Assembly (NCBI GenBank): GCA_022113835.1 | Contig: JAILWY010000027.1 | Span: 3,536,501 to 3,600,500, forward strand | Direction of reading: 5' to 3' | Source of the DNA: Atopsyche davidsoni | Taxonomy: Eukaryota; Arthropoda; Insecta; Trichoptera; Hydrobiosidae | Length of the DNA: 64,000 nt | Translations under genes and position numbers: made by a program | Part shown: positions 1 to 11,563 of the stretch, in pieces | How the letters are laid out: every line of letters starts with the position of its first letter | Numbering within the stretch: position 1 is the stretch's first letter | Notes under the pieces: model-generated | Databases searched by the model: none | What the model saw: the letters and a program-made list of their open reading frames with translations, nothing else | Told to the model about the DNA's origin: nothing

Positions 1-3000
1 TACTCAAAAATATATAATCCTCATCAATTTGAAATAATTGAGCTATTTTGCAAAAGACAGAAACGGAGTGATTCGATGGATGTCAAGGCTTTAAGAATTA
101 AACAATATTCAGAGAAATCTACGGAAAATTTCTAAGTATTTATTGTTTTAATTAAATGTATAATGATTAAACTGACGGTATATTTTCATTTGTTCTAATC
201 TTCATTATGTAAGATTTATAGGTAATTTCTTGTTTTAATTGAGAATTATTTAAGTAACCCATATTTCACATTTTTCCATTAATTTTCAAATTAACTTATA
301 ATAAGACAGTAGCCATCGTATGCCTCAAAAACTTTTAAAGATTTTTCTCACAGTTTTATAATTAATCTGCTAGCTAATAAGCTTTTCGGCTATACACCCG
401 TAAAATGTTTAAAAAGCTGCGTAGTTTTTGTTTTAAAACATTGTATTTTATTTGTTCTGTCTTTACAATTAAAAGGCTTGTAGTTTCACACAACTTCGAA
501 ATAGTGAACAATTGTTTTGTTTATATATTGTATAGCTGAGATGATCTGAAGGTATTTTTTTTACACAGTTATAAGAGCTTTCTCCGTCAAATGTGTGATA
601 CTACCGCAAAAACGCCCTGTCATTTTGCATTATATTTTGATGTTTTCATTTAGGAAAGCTTTCTTCAGGGAGTCTATTTGGAAGTTGGTCCCGGCAGCCT
701 CTGAATGGATATTGCATTACTTACTTAAAAACACAATGCATCTATTCCCGCTACATTTGGACCGTGAGCGTCAACAAAAGCCCCGCCATACATAGTTCCT
801 TTCGCATACTTACAATTACTCAACTTTATGGTGACGTCATAGCCAGAAAGCTTTTAAGCTTTATATTCACCGTATGATAAACGATATTCTCCGTGAGCTT
901 TTTTGGACATTCAGATGAAAGGATAGTTCTGTGATATGGGAGGTAGGGCCGTGTAGTGACTCTTGGGCTATACAGTATACCAACATCTATTGAAGGAAGG
1001 TAAGGAACGAAGGTATGAATAGAATAGACGCACTTGATTTATATATCGTAAAAGTTACACGCAAACACGGGGCGAGCCTTTTGGTTCCGAGCAAAAATAG
1101 AGCTCGAAATAAATTGAATTCATAGTTTTTTTAGGTAATCGACTTTTTACAGTCAATGTATATGAAATGTTTTTAGATACGTTGAATAATTTAATACTAC
1201 AAGAACATGACATAATAAAAAAGTGAGATTATACTTATACATTTAACGTAACACAGAACATTTAAAAATGCTGAAAAAGCAAGCAAATCCTTCATATGAA
1301 TAATTCGTAATGACAACTCAATTAAAAAAATTGAATTTCCTATTAATATTTCAACTATTTGATTGATATACAATTATATACTGCCAAATAATGCATCCTT
1401 TATTTATACATATTAATTAAAAAAAGTAATTACCGCATTATTTGGCATCACTTTATTGCTTGTTATTGCATAAGAAACATTTTATTTTTTTTACAGTTTA
1501 TTAAAAAAAAATTGATAATAATCAACATACTGTGATAATCAAAGACAGATTATTATTTTAACTGCAATTAAAACTAACATATATGAAACCTATCATTTGG
1601 TAGAGACGAGTAGCATCGCAAAGCTTGCAACGTCAGCTGCAATGGTCATAAGAAATTAAATATTATATATATATTAAAAAATATTTTTTTACAAATTGTA
1701 TTGGTAAAAGCAAGAACATGTATTACAAGTCGGCCATATAAATTCTTTGTTTTATGCTACTTGCCCTAATATCCTAAATGAGTTTTAGTTTCATAACTTT
1801 CAATTGCATAGAGGAAATCCGAAGGGAAATGCTTCAAACGCTAATGCAGCGAAAGGAAAAAATTATTTATGCACACGGGAATAAAGTTTTGCAGAGAACT
1901 TTGTTGTTCTAACGCTAGGAATTATCAAATGAACTGATTCATATTTATGTACGCAAGAATTCAGGGCGTTTTTGTTTTTGTCCGTTTTTAGCTTATGCTA
2001 CAAAATGAATCGCAAAACGAATGGTTGAACTGAAAATTGTTTTTATAAATATTTTCAAGATAAAACATATATAAAATCTAAATACATACTGTTATAGAAT
2101 ATATGACATACTTCATGGTTAGAAAAATAATTTATGTATGCAGTCTGATTTGTGTTAATTTGACAGTAATTCAATATCATTGACACATCCTCTATCGGTT
2201 TTTTTTAACATCAATTAATTTAAAAAAAAAACGTATTTTATTAATAAATAAAAATTACAGTTTGTAATTTTGATTAAACAATATTGATGCTTAACATTTT
2301 GTTGGATAAGTCGAAAACAACTTTCAAAGGTGAAAGTGGGTAGTTTATTAACTTTTTATCAGCTGACACATCTTTCGAATACTACGTGCTTAAAGTCATT
2401 AGGTATTTGTATTATTGTGTAAAATATAAATATATCAAAGTATAATTTATTATATATTTTTTGAGAAATTAATGGCACAAGGATAATTACAGTTTCCGCG
2501 TAATTGAAATCCAGAGACATTGCGCAAATAAACACAGACGTAACCAAGTGGAAGGGTGAATTTTGCATCCCTCGCATTGCACCCCCGCTGTGTATAAATC
2601 CAAACAAAACCTTTAGTCTGCGCGCAAGTTTCACAAATTCTGAACGTTTTCTTTAGAAGTGAACCGGGGATATCATAAAACTGCTGCATCCACAATAAGT
2701 TGCTAAGCGAACAGATAAAAATGCTGGCGACCTGCTCGCTGGTACTCGGGGAATTAAAAACCACTGTACAAATGGGGCGGGAATTTCTACCCTCGCAAAT
2801 TTCAGTTGTTACTAAAATCTTTGTAATCCTTAAAGTACGCCATAAACTGATTTTTTTACATGGGAGCTGCATAAAGTATCACCGGAACGTTATATTGTAT
2901 GTGATGGATGATTACATATTATATTTAATCGATTTTTCAGTATACAATAATGACATCTAAGATGTACCTAGTATAGATGTATCATTAAAAATTGATTCAT

Positions 3001-3928
3001 CACTTGTTTATATACAACAAGTGATTCTTAATATCTTTAGATTTCATTGCATCACACAAATTATTCGCTTACCGCAAACCATTTATATAACTGCTCTAAT
3101 CTTTCATTGTTAATCCCCATGAGGGATCCCAACATATGTGACTGTACTCAATAACCTCTATTTGGGTTGGGGAGGCTTGAGTCCAAGTTATGGTTGAGGT
3201 ATCCTTATTTTTTATCATGAGCTTTGATATTTTAATTTATATGAGCTTCAATGTTAAATGGTACTTTGTCTATGCGTACATTTGAATTAAAGCTACAAAT
3301 AGTTTGGGAAACCAAAGGCTTGAAACTCCAGAATGGACAGGGTGATCAACTTTAAAGTTACGTCTTAAAACGTTTCGCGAGTCTGAAATATTTACGGCAG
3401 TTGAACATCGCCGGCTGAAATTCCGTCCGAACCTGTAATTCAGGCAACAACTAATTTACAAGTAGTTTAATAATAAACTTTAACTTCAATACGCCACGTA
3501 AATAGAAATAGGCTTATTGTGGATAGCTTCTTTATTTGCTGCTGAAACTTTCGGCATAATGTACATTGTTCGTGTTTACACGGGGTAAGTTTGTTGTCTG
3601 CATGTGTAAATCGAATACCAGTCCCATGTCATACGTCCGCCGGAAGTACCGCAGGACCGCGGCGATAAAAGTTTCCCTCAACAAAGAGTCGCAACCCCCG
3701 TGCCAAGAGGGAGCATTTAATATTTTTCAGTGCGGGGTGAGTTCTCGGAAAACTGTTTCAAAGAGAAATATTTGCAAGGGATGCAACTGTATATTTCGTA
3801 TCTAAAGTTGCTTGAGGCTTTACTGCTATGAAACATTTTTTTTTTATATTAAATATTTTTTTACGGGGAAGTTTATTATTATATTATATGTATATATTTA
3901 TATATTATTACTGTGCACTTCAAATATA
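1..3928. other. AT-rich intergenic DNA, no supported gene
   Basis: No open reading frame here has a recognisable domain, and no splice-linked coding chain could be followed. Two patches are richer in GC than the rest, about 2480-2800 and 3620-3740. They contain open frames of 140 and 79 codons without recognisable features. A short hairpin with a 10-bp stem and 7-nt loop lies at 2999-3025. The patches may be constrained regulatory DNA or old repeats. Confidence 0.5.
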
Positions 3929-4821
3929 AGGTGTGTGCATTATTTTTTTCGGATTTTCTACGAAATGGCGTTTACTAGTATTGAATCGCATCAGCCTATA
4001 CTTTAACATTTGTTTTCAGTATTTGTGATATCGCTGAAGTGTATACTACTATTTTTTTTGAGCTCTCAACATGTCATCTTTTGTACCAACAAAACGCAAT
4101 TTGCGGGAAGCATTACTTTTTTGTTTCAATTGGAAGAAAAAACCAACTGAAAGTCACCGATTGCTGTGTGAAGTTTATGGTAAACATGGCCCATCGAAAA
4201 AAATGTGTGAAAACTGGTTTCGACGCTTTAACAAAGGTGATTTCGATGTTGATGACAAAGAACGTCCAGGCCAACCAAAAAAATTCGAAGATGAAGAATC
4301 AGAGGCATTGCTCGATAAAGACTCGTGTCAAACGCAATCAGAACTCGCAGAATCATTAGGAATCGATCGAACAACAATTTCAAGACACTTAAAAGCATTG
4401 CGAATGATTCAAAAGCAAGGAAATTGGGTGCCACATGAATTGAAGTCGAGAGACGTCAAAAAGCGATTTTTCTACATGTTGCTAAATCGGTTAAAACCTA
4501 TTTGGAAAACAGTGGATGGGAAGTTCAGCCTCACCCGCCTTATAGCCCAGACCTTGCCCCTTCCGACTACCATTTGTTTCAATCGATGCAGAATGCCCTT
4601 TCCGGAATACGCTTCACTTCTGAACAGGGTATCAAAAATTGGCTTGATTCTTTCTTGGCTTTAAAAGACGAACAGTTCTTTTGGGATGGAATTCATAATT
4701 TGCCCAAAAGTTGGGAAAAAGTAGTGGCTAGCGATTGACAATACTTTGAATAGAATATATTCTACCAATTTTTTATAATAAAGCTTCACGAAAAAATCTG
4801 AAAAAATTAATGCACACACTG
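3929..4821 (+). mobile_element. mariner element, internally deleted (copy 1)
   Basis: The element is bounded by TA on both sides (3927-3928 and 4822-4823) and by inverted ends that read GTGTGTGCATTA inward. An open frame starts at ATG 4071 and gives the transposase N-terminus. It includes the paired helix-turn-helix region (GIDRTTISRHLKAL) and the conserved stretch around NWVPHEL, to about residue 133. The frame then jumps, near 4470, into the C-terminal part read in another frame (PHPPYSPDLAPSDYHLF at about 4530-4580, ending near 4738). The middle of the catalytic domain is missing, including the first two acidic residues of the D,D34D triad. A full mariner is about 1.3 kb, so roughly 0.4 kb is lost. 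The copy cannot encode active transposase but both ends look intact, so it could have been mobilised in trans. Confidence 0.9.
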
Positions 4822-4823
4822 TA

Positions 4824-6570
4824 TATAAATCATACATCTTAACATCCCATATTCATACAAGATCTAGAAGCGACATAGCAAATTTTCACGGTTGACATTT
4901 ACACAAACAAAAAATTGTTTTGATATCAGTCGAATGGGCGTCCAAGCAGTTGGGAGAGACGCCATGGAAATGGATCCGAAATGATTGGCTCACATCCGCC
5001 GGAGAGTGCGACTTGTTTTTTAGCCGACCAATTCGGCGGCTCGAGGCAGAAACATTTCAGGAAATTGAAAACACTCCTTTGCATATTTTTCAGCTCCATC
5101 CTTCATCCCTGGCCGGGAAAGTTAGGCGAGTCCATGATAACCGGGGGAGCTTCCGCAGAATCGAATTTCTTTTGGAAGCAGTCGCGGCCGGTTTTTATCG
5201 AAATTTTCAACTTGAGGTGAAACTCCTGCGAAAAAAACAGATAATTCGGCAAGTTTTTTTCTTGCGCAGATCTCTCAATATAAATACATTTTTACTTTCA
5301 GCGGAGTTCAAAGTTTGATGTTTATTGAATTTGTTACAAACAAACTTCCATTGCTGATGCGATGTTTGTAATTTTTAAATCGATGTCTTTGAAAAAATGT
5401 TATTTTGCTGATATGAATGAGTAAAGCTTTTTAATATAGCAGTCACGAATATGTCTTGATTTAATCCAATAAATCCAGTTTAGATATTGAATCACTTTCA
5501 ATTATTTTTATTCTAAATATTCAATCTTTTTAAACACGAAACAAACAAATTTTCAGGATACAAAACACCTAATTTGACTTGACTTCTCTCGTGTGCTTGT
5601 TCAGGGACGGAGCTTTTAGAGTTCAGGTGTGTTTTATTCATTTCCACTTCCTTTTACGTTTCCCGCCGACGAGTGCTCCGAAAAAAACTTACCATCAAAG
5701 TATATAACCTTGGTAATATGTTTTCTCTCATATGACAGTGTATTTGATTTTAAATTATTAAACATTAATACAAGAATTTATTTGTTGAAATTAACGACGG
5801 AAAGGTAATTTACTGTTTATACAATATAATACAAATTGAGAAAAAACAATGCATATTATTATTTAAAAGTAATAGTAATGTACTAACAAAAGTCGATTTG
5901 ACTACAGATACTAATATTACAATAATTAGTTGCTAAATACATTAGTACCGTATTGATCAGCAATTACCAGTGTAAGCAGAAATTAATACATAATATTAAA
6001 TATAAAGTAAATTTATATTAATTAAATTCTCAACATATTCATCAGTCGTATTATACAAAATTTTAGGTAGAAACACTGAAAACATATTATATAAAGTAAG
6101 CGTATATTTAGACAAGCAAATAAAGATCTGAAAATGTAAAAATAATAACACTTAAAATTATTTATGTAATACCAAAGCATTTTTGGTGTTATATTTTCCA
6201 AACAGTTTTTTATTGTCTTTTATAAACTTTTGTTTTTCTCATGTGCATCTAATCTACATACATATTAAGCATAGAACTGCATGCTTTGTTTTCACGCTAC
6301 GTGTTTACTTTGAATACAGCATTTGTATTCAAACAAAGTCACCTGGATCGTAGAATTTACAGCATAAATTCACGTCGAGAGCTTTAGGCGTGGTTTAAAT
6401 TCTGGTTCACAAATTTTGGCATAAAGTCAGTGAAAACTGTAAACAATAAACATTATTTTACGTCCGCGCGCCAGGATTGGACGTTAACATTGTTCAATTC
6501 TGTATTTTTACGAACGAGAAGTTCCTGCCATAATAAATGCTCAAAGAGGAGTATTGAATAAATTTGATCG
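4824..6570. other. intergenic DNA with one GC-richer patch
   Basis: The patch at about 4920-5200 carries an open frame of 132 codons (4920-5318) with no family resemblance that I recognise and no clear splice context. The rest is AT-rich and shows nothing further. This is the far upstream region of the ODAD1-like gene. Confidence 0.4.
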
Positions 6571-6584
6571 GTTGCCATGGAGAC
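6571..6584 (+). promoter_or_regulatory. X-box-like RFX site (GTTGCCATGGAGAC)
   Basis: The 14 bases fit the X-box consensus RYYNYYATRRNRAC at every defined position. RFX transcription factors (DAF-19 in worm, Rfx in fly) bind such sites upstream of ciliary genes. The site lies 641 bp upstream of the start codon of a gene for an axonemal dynein docking protein. The sequence match is seen directly; its use is inferred. Confidence 0.5.
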
Positions 6585-7079
6585 GGAAACAGTCCCGAAT
6601 CAGACTTGCACTAGAAGAGTTATTTAGTCTCGGATATATCGGTGAATATTTTATTATATACCACCCTCGTCTAAACTGAAGTCGACGATGGTGTGTTGGG
6701 TGTATTTATTGCAGAACTACAACCTCCAGCTAGAAATCGTCGTTGAATTTCTATATATTCAGCCCAGACATCCAAGCCCAGATAATTTCAGCTAAGACTC
6801 TGTACTCTGTCCTGAAAAGAAGGATGTCATACATTATTCGAATAAGCAAATATTCGGTTTGGTCCGTTTCCGAAATTAGCCTTCAGGCACATGAACCTTT
6901 AACTGAAAACTTTGAGTCGGTAAAAAAGGGTGTTAACTCACTTTTTCACTCAATCTAAAAAAATAATAAACATTGCAATATTTTAATTAATTTGTTTGTG
7001 TAAATATGAATGTTTTGTTTTATGTCTGGGTTGGTTTCAGAACTGATTCAGCCTGAATCCACGTAAACCCGGGCGGTCC

Positions 7080-7087
7080 TGACGTCA
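7080..7087. promoter_or_regulatory. CRE palindrome TGACGTCA in the proximal promoter
   Basis: A perfect 8-bp cAMP-response-element palindrome lies about 125 bp upstream of the start codon of the ODAD1-like gene. It sits within a GC-richer stretch (7040-7260) that probably includes the promoter and 5' UTR. CREB/ATF-type bZIP proteins bind this sequence. No function is shown by sequence alone. Confidence 0.35.
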
Positions 7088-7211
7088 CGCTATACAGCCG
7101 TGGATACGAAGACCTTCTGTTTGTTCGCAGTGTTTTGATTAAACCGTGCTGCAGTTTATAAGAATAAAGCACGGCCTCCGTTTGTTTATTAAAATCAACA
7201 ATTCTGGAATA

Positions 7212-10200
7212 ATGGCGGGCGCCGGGGCCGAGGAAACCGATTTGGACAAAATTGCCGAGGATGAATTGGCACGTCTTCAACGACAGGTTATACAAGATTC
7301 ATTTAGTTTGCTGTACATCTCTTAGACGCACATATTTGAGAATAAGAATTTAACATACACAATTAAAAATATAAACATAATTTTTTGGTTATTATACACA
7401 ACACTGTCAATAAATGACACACTGTAAATAATTACTTCATACTCAGAATTGATTTTGAGTTAAGGCCTATTTTACCTTTCCTTTCAATGAATGAATGTTT
7501 TTTTTTGTAGTATCGCATCATGGAGATGGAGAGAGCTGCCATGTGTAGCGCAGTTAAGCCGAAATTAAGAAAACAGCGTCAATTATTAGAAAATCTTAAC
7601 AAGGAGTACGATCAACTAATACTGGACCTCAGAGTAACATCACTTAACTTTATCCAATAACTTTATCACAATATTTGAAGTTACTCCGTGTATTTATGGT
7701 TTGCTGTTTTTTTTTTTAAATTTTAGCTGTCTACATCGGCTTCAAACATGAAGAAGGACATGTGTGTCGGTAGCGACATGTCCGACTTGCTACTGGAGCA
7801 GGAGCAGTACGCAAAAGAGATAAAAATGGAGAAGTTTCAAACGGGAGAGATGAACTTCTTACTGAAGCAACTCGAGAAAGAAGTTTTCGCTCTCAAGTCA
7901 CAGCAGACCACCGAAAAAGACGTGAAAAACATTGCATTTTTAATCCTCAAATGGGATTTTGAAATCCTTAAAATGTTTCATTGTAGTTTTATTTTATATT
8001 TGGCAGGCTATGGAGAAGGTTACTCAGAATCAACAGAGAGTCTCTCAGTTAGAAAATAGACTTGAAGTGGCGACAAAGCGTTTCAACGCTGTGAATACAA
8101 GCAACTTCAGAATGAGACAAGAAATTGATCATTTGCTACAAGAAAGGTAATAAACACGTTTAATTATAAGTTTCAAAACTAATTTTAAGTAATTAACACC
8201 TTGAGTGTTAATAGGCTGGCAAATTAGAAATATCTCTAATTCTATTCAAATCATAATTGTGTTCATTCTTGTTTAACCTTCCAGAAATAGTGGCAATGGA
8301 AGCCATTAACTGGTGTTAAGGAAGGTTCTTTGAAATATTATATCGTATACTTTAAAATATTATACCAAAAGTCTAATAATTAATTTGAGAAATAATTAAG
8401 TCGTGAAGAAATATTATTTTCCAGATATCCATCTACCTTTAAAATGATTTAAATGAAATAAAAAGTAATTATATTTATTTGAACAAATTCAAACATCAAC
8501 CATTGCTAGATATATTTTTTTTGAAGGGCTCATTTTAATATCGTGTGGGCCAAGACTTTGAATATCTTGGCCTGCGGTAAGCAGTTGATGATGGAGTTGG
8601 TAGAGCAGTCCACTCAGCTCTACGACCAGAGGGAAGAGTGGGGCCATAAGCTCCAGAATATCAAAGAGCGTGGTCTCTACCATCAAATAGAGCACTCGCA
8701 TGTAAGAATAATAAATAATCTACTCTACTTTTCAATGCCTCACACATATTCCATTAAGATTTACTTCTTTTGGTATTATGAACTATATATTTTTTTATAT
8801 TAAATGTAAATATAAACTTTTCTACAAACCTGTATCTTATCATTGTATTGTCAAACTACTTACACTTTCAAATGCCTATTTATTTATTATGTGAACTATT
8901 TACATGATTCACACGCGTATGGGCATAAATACGTATGGAAGATATTAGGTTTTATGGATTTTCATTGCGCCATAAATATATAATTATCTATTTATTTGTT
9001 GTTCAGGAAATGGGAGAGCTTCAGCGACAATTGGACCATGACTCAAAGCTGCAACAGTTCTTGGCAGTGAAGGGTTCTGTAAGAGTCATGGCAGAGCTGG
9101 AAGCTAAGGAAGCAGCCAAGAAGAGAGCCCAGAAGGATAGAGAACTGGCTACAAAAGAGAGACACAAAGACATTCTGAGAATGATTCAGGTGACCAACAG
9201 ATAATAATATTTTATTTGATTTAAAATAGATATCCCAATTTATGCAATTGCTGAAAATGTCAATGGAATAATTATTTATTATTGCTCAGAGTTTTTCAAC
9301 TTCATGACTCTGTTTTTTATATTGCAGGACTATGCGAATGAAACCGATCTTGAAAGAATCATTGCTCAATTTACTAAACAAGACGAAGAAAACTACGCTT
9401 TGTTTAATTATGTAAACGAAGTAAACCACGAACTTGAGTCATTGGCTAATAATGTATCAGACTTGAAGATTAAAATAGGTGCGTAATTATAGCCATAAAC
9501 TGTAAACTTCTAAGTAACTTAATATTGAGACGCCTCTTTAAAATTAAATTTTATTTTTATTCATGATATTCTCAATAAATTTTAAAACCAGGTTTTCCAT
9601 TTGAAACGAGATTTTGCATTTGCAGATTTTTTTCTGTTTCCCTTAAAAGTTTGGATACTCAATAGCACTTCAGAAAAATGTTTTGTACTTTTCCACCGAA
9701 CTGAATAAACTAATGTACTTAAGTAGGCTATGAGATGTCTTCATAAATCCGGTGAGAGAGAGAATGTACAGCGAAACATTGAATTAAACCACGCAATAAA
9801 AAATATAGGGAATCTTTTGGCTTGAAAATCATAATTATGGTTAGTCAAGAGTTTTATATATTTCAGAGGAGATGTTGATTGAGAAGAGTGAAAGAGAGTC
9901 CAAGGAGCAAGAGTCTCTGGATGGACTGAGACACCAGTTGGATGGCGAAAAAGAGAAGTCCAAAGCAGCCCAGGTGGAGGTGCAGCGAGAGTTGTCTATT
10001 CTGGAGGTATCCATGGCAGGAATAGAAGAGCTTTTCAAGTAAAAAAAATATTTTTATCAATTCCTTTTAATATAAAAATTTTAATTCTGCATTTTTAAAA
10101 ATAATATGACAAAATTAAGAGAAAAAGCGTTTGTCTTTTTCAAAATAATATTTTTTTTAATATCAGTTGTTATTCATTATTGATTATTTTTTATGGTAAT

Positions 10201-11222
10201 AAGCATGTTGCTGATAGTTTTTATCTTTGATAGAATGATGCAATGCAGCTCTGCTCCCATACTGCAACTCCTGGGAACGAGCAGTCAAGTGAATATCCAC
10301 AATGTGATGCTCTACCTGAAGACTATAGAGAGAAAGACATTGGATGTAGTTAACTGTGCTTATTACGCGGTAAGAAACGAACTCATGTATATTATATTAA
10401 CAAAATTTTATACCATAATTTCTCTTATCAGCGACAAAATATTTTGGATTCGGTGGAATCCCATATTTTTTATATTAAAATAAATATTTAGAGACGTTCC
10501 CACTAACGCATATTTAAGCAACGTGAGGTTTGTACAAAATCGTTAAAAATTCCGATTAGCCAGGAACATTTAACCTTCTTCTGAAAATCATTGCTTCTCT
10601 AGCACATTGTCGTTTGCTCATTTTTACATTTTTCAATAGCTTGCGAAACATCACTGTACTTGAAGATGCCAACCTCGCATGTTGCCGAAAGTTGTCGTGT
10701 CATTAAATAAAAATGAGGACATCGCAAATATTTTCTTTTAAATAAAAATGTATTGCTTTTGTGTATTGGTTTTGAGAATCGATATGGAGATATTATAAAG
10801 TAGAAGGTTACACGGGATTTTGTTTTCATAAAAAAAGGCTCAACTTTTTATTATTTCAGTCCAAATGGCTTGCCGGCAGATACACAGAATATTGAAATGT
10901 GTCGAATTTTTTACTAGAGTGTTTTTCTTGAGCTTGAGTTTCGTATTTTGTTTTGCTGTAGTACCTTCGGGCACGTTCGGAATTATTCGTGAGAGTACAT
11001 TTCTAATATTATCTGTCTGCGAGTATTTTTGCCGGAAGTAATATATGCTAACAGTTTTTATGTGTTTCCCTTTGTTTTCCACTACAGGAGAGGACGAAGA
11101 AGATAGAGGAAAGCAAGAATAAAGTGAAACAAGTCACAACAGTGCAAGCTCCGCAGAAAGTCAAAATTGGGGGTAAAGAGCAAAAAAAGAGCAGATCCAA
11201 GTCGAGTATTGTGGCAAAATAA
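7212..11222 (+). CDS. outer dynein arm docking complex subunit, ODAD1/CCDC63-like (10 exons)
   Basis: A chain of ten exons joins in frame with GT/AG junctions: 7212-7286, 7511-7633, 7727-7921, 8007-8146, 8527-8701, 9007-9189, 9328-9478, 9867-10038, 10234-10369 and 11088-11222. The product is about 494 residues and almost wholly charged, Glu/Lys-rich coiled coil. Family hallmarks are the stretch RQEIDHLLQERAHF across the exon 4/5 joint, LMMELVEQSTQLYDQREE in exon 5, QDEENYALFNYVNEVNHELE in exon 7 and LFKMMQCSSAPILQLLG across the exon 8/9 joint. In the ODAD1/CCDC114 and CCDC63 family such proteins help dock outer dynein arms on axonemal doublet microtubules, so a role in sperm flagella or chordotonal cilia is expected. 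The start ATG opens exon 1 directly after the GC-richer promoter stretch. The tail is short and basic (KSRSKSSIVAK). Which paralogue it is (CCDC63 or CCDC114 type) I cannot decide. Small exons at the ends could differ from this model. Confidence 0.88.
10370..11087 (+). other. intron 9 of the ODAD1-like gene
   Basis: This is the largest intron of the gene, 718 bp, with donor GCG|GTAAGA and acceptor CTACAG|GAG. The open frames on the opposite strand inside it have no recognisable domains and are taken as chance. Intron 4 (8147-8526), at 380 bp, is likewise without recognisable content. Confidence 0.6.
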
Positions 11223-11399
11223 AATTAAACTGTTTTCCTGAAAGGAGAATTTGATTTTGAAAAAAAACCTTTGTTTTATTTAGTTTTCTATGAATGTTTA
11301 CTTACTTAATAAATATTTAGCGATGGCAGTCATTGTTACTACATGACTTTGAAGTATATTTATTGTTTTGATGCGTTGTGATTTTTGTCTTTTGGCGTG

Positions 11400-11405
11400 A
11401 ATAAA
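11400..11405 (+). terminator. poly(A) signal AATAAA of the ODAD1-like gene
   Basis: AATAAA lies 178 bp after the stop codon of the plus-strand gene. An alternative signal lies at 11308-11313. Cleavage would be expected 10-30 nt downstream, which brings the transcript end to the minus-strand signal of the convergent gene. Confidence 0.6.
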
Positions 11406-11448
11406 GTAATGCATTTACATAAAAACACCGCTTGAATAATTATTTATA

Positions 11449-11454
11449 TTTATT
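11449..11454 (-). terminator. poly(A) signal AATAAA of the CCDC42-like gene
   Basis: TTTATT on the plus strand is AATAAA on the minus strand, about 110 nt past the stop codon of the minus-strand gene. It lies 43 bp from the plus-strand signal, so the two 3' ends are likely to abut or overlap. Confidence 0.6.
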
Positions 11455-11563
11455 GAAAAATTTATAGAAAGCGTACAAAATTTTATGAAATATCACTTAC
11501 GAGTTTACGAAATTTTCTTCTCCATAGATGTAAGAAAAAAAATTAAAACGTATTTTTTCCAGC

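Noticed and set aside
2450..2872. 140-codon minus-strand open frame
   Set aside because: No domain, no splice context, overlapping frames on both strands are also open; composition fits a GC-richer non-coding patch.
4920..5318. 132-codon open frame next to the first mariner
   Set aside because: No recognisable motif and a second frame is open over the same bases; not enough to call a gene.
7020..7295. 91-codon minus-strand frame over the ODAD1-like start
   Set aside because: Antisense shadow of exon 1 and the promoter.
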